NCBI GenBank assembly: GCA_012274175.1
Contig: JAAOZZ010000438.1
Span: 1 to 7,338 of the forward strand
From: Betaproteobacteria bacterium
GTDB taxonomy: Bacteria > Pseudomonadota > Gammaproteobacteria > Burkholderiales > Usitatibacteraceae
Length of the DNA: 7,338 nt
Direction of reading: 5' to 3'
The notes beneath the pieces are model-generated. The model was not told the DNA's origin. It worked only from the letters and a program-made list of their open reading frames with translations, and did no database searches. A program made the translations under genes and the position numbers. Below are positions 1-4,382 of this stretch, piece by piece (within the stretch, counting starts at the first letter, position 1; each line of letters opens with the position of its first letter).

Positions 1-2990
1 ACGCCCACCCCCGCATGCTGGATCGTCTTGCGGTCCGGATAGAAGAGCAGCGCCCCCACGATGCCCACCGAGGGCCGCTGCCCGAGCTCGAGCATGCGCT
101 CCAGCCATCCCGGCGCCATCGCCTCGATGTCGTTGTTGCAGAAAAGGTAGTGCGAGTATCCCGGGCCGAGCCGGCTCACCGCGAAGTTGTTGATCGCGGA
201 GAAATTGAACGCTCCATGGTAGGGCAACACGCTTACCTCTGCCGCGATCGAGGCGAGATACTCGCGGGTCCCCGGATCGTCGGACTCGTGGTCGACCACC
301 ACGATGTCGTACGCCGCTTCCTTCACCGTGGCGCGGATGCTCTCGATGCACTGCCGGACCAGGTCGCGGTGGTTCTTGGTGGGAATGACGATCGCCACCT
401 TGAGGCCCGGGTCGAGCGGATAGCGCACGTCGAACAGGTTGAAGCTCTCGCCGTCGTCCACCCTCCCCGCCTCCCCGCAGCGCTCGAGGTGGCGTTGCAG
501 GACGGCCTTCGAGGTCTCCATCACGTCGCGCATCTTCTGGCTGCCGGCCGATGTGCCGTGTACGCGCCACTGATAGAGGATCTCCGGAATGTGGACGATG
601 GTGCGCGCCTTCTCGCTGGAGCGCAGGATGAGGTCGTAGTCCTGGGAGATGGCGAGGCCCTCGTCGAATCCCCCGATCCTGCGCAGCAGGCTCGTGCGGA
701 ATCCGACCAGGTGGACGATGTAGGGATGGGCGCGCAGGTACTCCGGCGAATACGCGGGCCGCAAGGCGTAGCGCAGGGCATCGGACATGTCGGGCGTCAC
801 GAGCACCTCGTCGGAATAAAGCATGTCCGGCGAGTCCTCGACAACAGCCTCGGCCACCCGGAACAGGGCCTGGTCCTCGAGCACGTCGTCGTGGTCGAGG
901 AGGACCGCGAACTCGCCCGTCGCCATCTCCAGCGCCCGGTTGGAGGCGTGGGAGACGCCGCGGTTCTCGCGCCCGAGGTGCAGCTTGATGCGCGCGTCCT
1001 GGGCCGCGTACTCCTTCAGCACCCTCTCCATGTGAGGCTCGGTGGAGCCGTCGTCCGCGATGCACAGCTCCCACTCGGGATAGAGCTGCGAGCGCACGGA
1101 TTCGAGCATCTGGCGCAGCATCGGTTCAGGCGTATCGAACGTGGGCACGAGCACCGAGACCAGGGGGCGCACGGCCATCTGCCCGACGCGCTCCACGATC
1201 CGGGGCCGGACCTCGCGGCGATAGGCCTCCCGGTACTCTCCCCAGAGGTCGCGATGGGCCTCGGCCGACTGCATCGCGACCAGCTCCTTCTTCACCTCGT
1301 GCAGGCCGCCGAAGCGCCAGGCCCGCGCGAGGCTGCGCGAAAGGTCGGGCCACGACGAGGGATCCCGCGTCGCCGCCACCAAGCAGCGCGCCAGCATGCG
1401 CAGCTTGCGCACCGTCTCTCCCAGCCAGCGCAGAGGAGCCGAGATCCTCCAGCTGGTGGAAGCATGGACCTCGGCAAGCTGGGCGTTCCGTAGGCGCAGC
1501 TGCTCGGTCGTGTTGCCGAGCTCGGCGGCGAGCGCGTCCTTGTGCGCGGCGGCCGCGGTCGCTTCCGCCAGGCGCTCCACCAGGTCCTCGCGCTCGCGCG
1601 CATCGCGCTGGCGCTGCAGTTCCGCCCGGCGGCGCGCGTCGTTCACCACCGTGAGCTGCAGGTTGAGCTGCCGGACCTGCTTCCACATGCTCGCGATGGT
1701 GGCCGCTTCGGCCACGGCGCTGCCCTCGAGCCGCCCCGAAGCACCTTCGCCGCGCGCGATCGCCGCCCGCGCCACGACGCTCGCCTCCGGAACGATCCGA
1801 TGATAGTCGGCGACCATCTCCTCGGCGGATCGAGGGCGCCACCCGCGGATGCTGCGGCGGATCCGGGAAAGGGTCTCCCGGTCGGCGTCGATGCCACGCA
1901 GCGCGCGCACCATCGAGGCGGCATCGGGCTCGAAGAGGTATCCGGTCTCGAGGTTGCGGATCCGGTCGGCGAAGCTCCCGAGGCGCGTGGCGGCCACCGG
2001 CACGCCCAGCATCATGAGCTCCGAGAGCGCGTAGTTGAAGGTCTCCGCGACGATGCTCATCAGCAGCCCCACGTGCGGATTGATGTTGGCCACGTGCACC
2101 GGCAGCTCGTCGATCTCGTATTGGCTCACCACGTGCACGTTGTGCGCGTACTGGAAGCGCTCGCCCACTTCCCGGGCTCCCACGAGGTAGATCTCGGCGA
2201 AGCCCCGCAGCTCGCCCAGCGCATCCTCGAGGAGCTCCATGCCCTTGGCCTCGGAAAGCTGCCCGAGCACGAGGATCCGGAGGCGATCGTTCCCGGGATC
2301 GGCCACGGGCAGGCGCTCGAGCGGCCTCCCGTAACCGTGGGGAACGGTGGTGATCGAGACCTGGCCGAAGCGCTCGTCCAGTCGCGCGAGGTTGGCCGCC
2401 ACGGAGCGGCTCGGGGCGGCCAGGGTCACGTTGGGCCGGCACACGAGCTCCATGAACCGCTCCCTCACCCGCACGCGTTCATCGGGCAGGAAGCGCGGGA
2501 ACGGGTTGAAGCGCGCGTTCTTCCGGTGGCACTCGGCGATGCGCCGTGCGTCGCAGCTGCGGCATACGCCGTCGAAGTGCAGGTTGATCGCCGGGCAGTA
2601 GGGAAAGTAGTCGTGCATCACGACGACGGTGGGCAGGCCCGTGTCGAGCGCATCCAGGGCGTGCCCGATGAGCGAGGAGACGAGCAGCGCGCCCACGCGG
2701 TGCTCCGCGACGATCTCCGCGAGCGCGCTGCGATACTCCGCGTGGGTCGCGGCCGCGCCTTGGATCGGGATGGTGAACCTCCAGGCCTGGAGCGGCGCCT
2801 CGTCGGCGGGATGGGCGAAGAGGGCGAGCCCGCCCCCGGAGGACTCGTCGTGGGTGAAGGACTTCAGGACGAGGTTGGTCCTGCGCGTGTCGGCCCGCAC
2901 GAAATCCTCGAGCCATTTCGCGCTGCCGCCGCCCAGGTCGTGGATCACGTGCAGCTGGACCGGCCGCTCGTGCCTCGTCTCGTCCGCCAT
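1..2990 (-). CDS. Multi-domain glycosyltransferase (GT4 + coiled coil + two GT2 domains), partial at its C-terminus
   Basis: Probably transfers several sugars in turn onto a cell-surface glycan such as an O-antigen or capsule, at the cytoplasmic side of the membrane. No frameshift or stop interrupts 996 codons, and the frame is still open at the left edge. Domains seen: residues ~11-395 are a GT4 (GT-B) module, with HDLGGGS at 17-23, a Cys-rich stretch (C132, C143, C146, C154) after H126-D127, and the E-x7-E donor-site signature at E316/E324 (AETFNYALSE). Residues ~430-510 are a charged, heptad-like coiled coil ending in STSWRISAPLR (511-521). A helical segment follows (~522-605). Residues ~611-815 are a GT2 module, with VSVLVPTFDT, D646-D647 (DDGST), LDHDD at 698-702, QDYD at 783-786 and YQWRVH at 806-811. 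A second GT2 starts at ~864 (VAIVIPTKNH), with D900 and NND at 952-954, and is cut by the window edge. The ATG at 2990 is the first ATG of the frame; no clear Shine-Dalgarno precedes it. It diverges from the glycosyltransferase at 3048. Acceptor and sugar cannot be told. The family call is confident; the role in a specific glycan is inferred. Confidence 0.95.
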   Translation of the reverse strand, partial: MADETRHERPVQLHVIHDLGGGSAKWLEDFVRADTRRTNLVLKSFTHDESSGGGLALFAHPADEAPLQAWRFTIPIQGAAATHAEYRSALAEIVAEHRVGALLVSSLIGHALDALDTGLPTVVVMHDYFPYCPAINLHFDGVCRSCDARRIAECHRKNARFNPFPRFLPDERVRVRERFMELVCRPNVTLAAPSRSVAANLARLDERFGQVSITTVPHGYGRPLERLPVADPGNDRLRILVLGQLSEAKGMELLEDALGELRGFAEIYLVGAREVGERFQYAHNVHVVSQYEIDELPVHVANINPHVGLLMSIVAETFNYALSELMMLGVPVAATRLGSFADRIRNLETGYLFEPDAASMVRALRGIDADRETLSRIRRSIRGWRPRSAEEMVADYHRIVPEASVVARAAIARGEGASGRLEGSAVAEAATIASMWKQVRQLNLQLTVVNDARRRAELQRQRDAREREDLVERLAEATAAAAHKDALAAELGNTTEQLRLRNAQLAEVHASTSWRISAPLRWLGETVRKLRMLARCLVAATRDPSSWPDLSRSLARAWRFGGLHEVKKELVAMQSAEAHRDLWGEYREAYRREVRPRIVERVGQMAVRPLVSVLVPTFDTPEPMLRQMLESVRSQLYPEWELCIADDGSTEPHMERVLKEYAAQDARIKLHLGRENRGVSHASNRALEMATGEFAVLLDHDDVLEDQALFRVAEAVVEDSPDMLYSDEVLVTPDMSDALRYALRPAYSPEYLRAHPYIVHLVGFRTSLLRRIGGFDEGLAISQDYDLILRSSEKARTIVHIPEILYQWRVHGTSAGSQKMRDVMETSKAVLQRHLERCGEAGRVDDGESFNLFDVRYPLDPGLKVAIVIPTKNHRDLVRQCIESIRATVKEAAYDIVVVDHESDDPGTREYLASIAAEVSVLPYHGAFNFSAINNFAVSRLGPGYSHYLFCNNDIEAMAPGWLERMLELGQRPSVGIVGALLFYPDRKTIQHAGVG

Positions 2991-2998
2991 GGGCGGGA

Positions 2999-3004
2999 AT
3001 TCTA
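2999..3004 (-). promoter_or_regulatory. Candidate -10 element (TAGAAT) for the large glycosyltransferase
   Basis: Read on the minus strand the hexamer is TAGAAT, five of six matches to TATAAT. Conventional spacing would place the transcription start near 2992, only about 2 nt before the ATG at 2990. No good -35 hexamer lies at the right distance (TTCGAT, 17 nt upstream, is a poor match), so this is a weak prediction from pattern alone. Confidence 0.3.
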
Positions 3005-3030
3005 CATGCCGCCCCCGCCGAATCGAACAA

Positions 3031-3039
3031 TGCAATAAT
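3031..3039 (+). promoter_or_regulatory. Candidate extended -10 element (TGCAATAAT) for the small glycosyltransferase
   Basis: TG-C-AATAAT matches the extended -10 form TG-N-TATAAT with one mismatch. Expected transcription would begin near 3046, about 2 nt before the GTG start at 3048, so the mRNA would be nearly leaderless. No clear -35 is visible, which extended -10 promoters can tolerate. Pattern-based only. Confidence 0.35.
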
Positions 3040-3047
3040 CCCTGCCC

Positions 3048-4310
3048 GTGCCAGCGACCGTCGATATCGTGGTTCCCGTCTACCGGGGGGAGGCCGAGAC
3101 CCGCGCCTGCCTGGGAAGCGTGCTGGCGGCGGGCACCCGCACCGCACGCGAAGTGATCGTGATCGACGACGCGAGCCCGGAGCCTGCGCTGCGGGAATGG
3201 CTGCGCAACCTCGCGAAGGATGGCCGCATCACGCTGATCGCGCACGAAGCCAACCGCGGGTTCGTTGCGACCGCCAACGAAGGCATGGCGCTGCATCCGG
3301 CGCGCGACGTGGTGCTGCTCAACAGCGATACCGAGGTCGCCCCCGGTTGGCTCGACCGGCTCGCGGCGTGCGCGGCATCCGACCCTTCCATCGGGACCGC
3401 GACGCCCTTCTCCAACAACGCGACCGTCTGCAGCTATCCGCGCACGCTGCAGGCCAACGCGCTCCCCGCCGGCGAGACGGCCGCGAGCCTCGACGCCGCC
3501 TTTGCCGCGGCCAACCCCGGGCGCAGCGCCGACATCCCCACCGCGGTGGGCTTCTGCATGTACGTCGCCCGTCGCTGCATCGCGGCCGTGGGCTCGTTCG
3601 ACGAGGCGCGATACGGCGCGGGATACGGCGAGGAGGTCGACTTCTGCATGCGCGCGGCCCGGGCCGGATTCCGCCACGTGATCGCGGCCGACGTGTTTGT
3701 CCGCCACGTGGGCGAGGTGTCGTTCGGCAACACGGGTTCGGAGCGCCGGGAGCGTGCGCAGGCCCTCGTCGACCGGCTCTACCCGGAATTCCAGCCGCGG
3801 CTGCGGGCCTTCATCGACGCGGATCCGCTGCGCGCCCTGCGGCGGCAGGCGGACCTGGAACGCCTGCGCCATTCGGCGATGCCGCGTCGCCTCTTCCTGC
3901 GCGATGCGCCCGGGGCGGACAGCGTCGCGGGCGCGCAGGCGATTCTCCTGCGCCCCCACGGCGAGGCGTACGTCGAGCTGCGCTGGTGCAATCCCGGCGA
4001 GGAATTCGCCGCCTGGTTCCACCTGGCCACGGAATGGAACCGCCTGGCGCAGGTGCTGGGGGCCATGGGAGCGGTTGAGCTGCGCCCCGGCGGGGCGCCT
4101 TCGGATGCAGGGCTCGAGGCAGGGACCCTGCGGCTCTACCCGCCGGAACCCGCGCAAGCCGCGGGCCCGGCCGGCTCCCCGGCGGCCGATCCATGGGCGG
4201 GGCGCGCGGCCGCCGCCGAGGAGCGCGTGCGCACGCTCGAGGCCAGCCGATCGTGGCGGATCACCGCGCCGCTGCGCGCCATCGGCCGCTGGCTGCGTCC
4301 CCGTGCCTAG
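3048..4310 (+). CDS. GT2-family glycosyltransferase with a degenerate C-terminal extension
   Basis: A 420-residue protein likely to transfer a sugar from a nucleotide donor during surface-glycan synthesis in the cytoplasm. Residues 1-250 form a GT2 (GT-A) fold: VDIVVPVYRG at 5-14, D40-D41 (VIDDAS) for nucleotide binding, ANRGF at 68-72, LNSDTEV at 91-97 holding the metal-binding DxD position, SNNATVCSYP at 122-131, GFCMYVAR at 168-175, GYGEEVDFCMRA at 192-203 with the catalytic acid region, and H220 as probable metal ligand. Residues ~270-350 resemble the opening of a GT4 module but lack its catalytic half. Residues ~380-420 form a charged helix ending SRSWRITAPLR, the motif also in the linker of the divergent large glycosyltransferase. 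The start is a GTG: the only upstream in-frame ATG (3030) is followed within two codons by TAA (3036), so it cannot be used. No membrane segment is seen. Sugar and acceptor unknown. Confidence 0.93.
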   Translation: MPATVDIVVPVYRGEAETRACLGSVLAAGTRTAREVIVIDDASPEPALREWLRNLAKDGRITLIAHEANRGFVATANEGMALHPARDVVLLNSDTEVAPGWLDRLAACAASDPSIGTATPFSNNATVCSYPRTLQANALPAGETAASLDAAFAAANPGRSADIPTAVGFCMYVARRCIAAVGSFDEARYGAGYGEEVDFCMRAARAGFRHVIAADVFVRHVGEVSFGNTGSERRERAQALVDRLYPEFQPRLRAFIDADPLRALRRQADLERLRHSAMPRRLFLRDAPGADSVAGAQAILLRPHGEAYVELRWCNPGEEFAAWFHLATEWNRLAQVLGAMGAVELRPGGAPSDAGLEAGTLRLYPPEPAQAAGPAGSPAADPWAGRAAAAEERVRTLEASRSWRITAPLRAIGRWLRPRA

Positions 4311-4312
4311 CG

Positions 4313-4331
4313 CCCTCGGGCGCCGCGAGGG
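4313..4331 (+). terminator. GC-rich hairpin just after the small glycosyltransferase stop codon
   Basis: CCCTCG (4313-4318) pairs perfectly with CGAGGG (4326-4331) around a 7-nt loop, starting 2 nt after the TAG stop. There is no following T-run, so it is not a standard intrinsic terminator. It could slow polymerase, protect the mRNA 3' end, or be chance in GC-rich DNA. Confidence 0.25.
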
Positions 4332-4337
4332 GCGGTG

Positions 4338-4343
4338 TATGAT
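4338..4343 (+). promoter_or_regulatory. Candidate -10 element (TATGAT) for the adenylate cyclase gene
   Basis: TATGAT matches TATAAT at five of six positions and stands out as AT-rich in GC-rich surroundings, right after the hairpin that could end the preceding transcript. Transcription would start near 4350 and give a leader of about 33 nt before the ATG at 4383. No convincing -35 is seen. The same bases also carry the ATG-ATG start of a nine-codon ORF, so the two readings compete. Confidence 0.3.
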
Positions 4344-4368
4344 GGTGCCGCCCCCACGCCTCCCATAA
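4339..4368 (+). other. Possible nine-codon proline-rich leader ORF (MMVPPPRLP)
   Basis: ATG at 4339 is preceded by GAGGGG (4327-4332), a good Shine-Dalgarno at a workable 6-nt spacing. The ORF runs through three consecutive prolines to TAA at 4366-4368, ending 14 nt before the likely cyclase start at 4383. Polyproline runs are known to slow ribosomes without EF-P, so a leader role is conceivable. It is very short and could easily arise by chance; if the -10 at 4338 is real, transcripts from it would not include this ORF. Confidence 0.15.
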
Positions 4369-4382
4369 CGAAGACGCCCTCG

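Larger units (their letters stand above)
2991..3047. promoter_or_regulatory. 57-bp divergent intergenic region between two glycosyltransferase genes
   Basis: This is the only spacer between the minus-strand gene starting at 2990 and the plus-strand gene starting at 3048, so it must hold the start signals for both unless they are read through from elsewhere. It contains an AT-rich patch on each side of a GC-rich core. A possible stem pairs GGCGGG (2992-2997) with CCCGCC (3014-3019) across a 16-nt loop; this may be chance in such GC-rich DNA. Neither start codon has a recognisable Shine-Dalgarno sequence. Confidence 0.6.

Noticed and set aside
15..1493. 492-codon plus-strand open frame
   Set aside because: It lies in exact codon register opposite the large glycosyltransferase, whose own frame has full catalytic motifs. 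The antisense product is Arg/His/Val-rich with no recognisable domain and is open only because stop-generating sense codons are avoided.
1126..2442. 438-codon minus-strand open frame
   Set aside because: A shifted-frame shadow of the large glycosyltransferase: low-complexity Arg/Ala/Gly-rich translation without motifs.
2992..3019. Inverted repeat in the divergent gap as a regulator operator
   Set aside because: GGCGGG/CCCGCC is a common pairing in DNA of this composition, with a long 16-nt loop and no resemblance to a known operator.
1542..3038. 498-codon plus-strand open frame
   Set aside because: Same antisense register artefact over the GT4 half of the minus-strand gene; no domain motifs.
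3197..4078. 293-codon plus-strand open frame inside the small glycosyltransferase
   Set aside because: Shifted frame within a gene with clear GT2 motifs; the product is Arg/Gly/Ala-rich and featureless.
4313..4331. Strong intrinsic terminator after the small glycosyltransferase
   Set aside because: The stem is only 6 bp and no T-run follows, so I list it only as a low-confidence hairpin.
3697..4368. 223-codon plus-strand open frame overlapping the end of the small glycosyltransferase
   Set aside because: Off-frame Arg/Ser/Pro-rich shadow. Only its last nine codons (4339-4368) are of interest, as a possible independent leader ORF.
4335..4382. GTG at 4335 as the cyclase start
   Set aside because: It adds 16 residues with no domain content, and its nearest purine-rich tract is only 2 nt away. 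The ATG at 4383 gives a basic N-terminus leading straight into the first membrane helix. It is not fully excluded.
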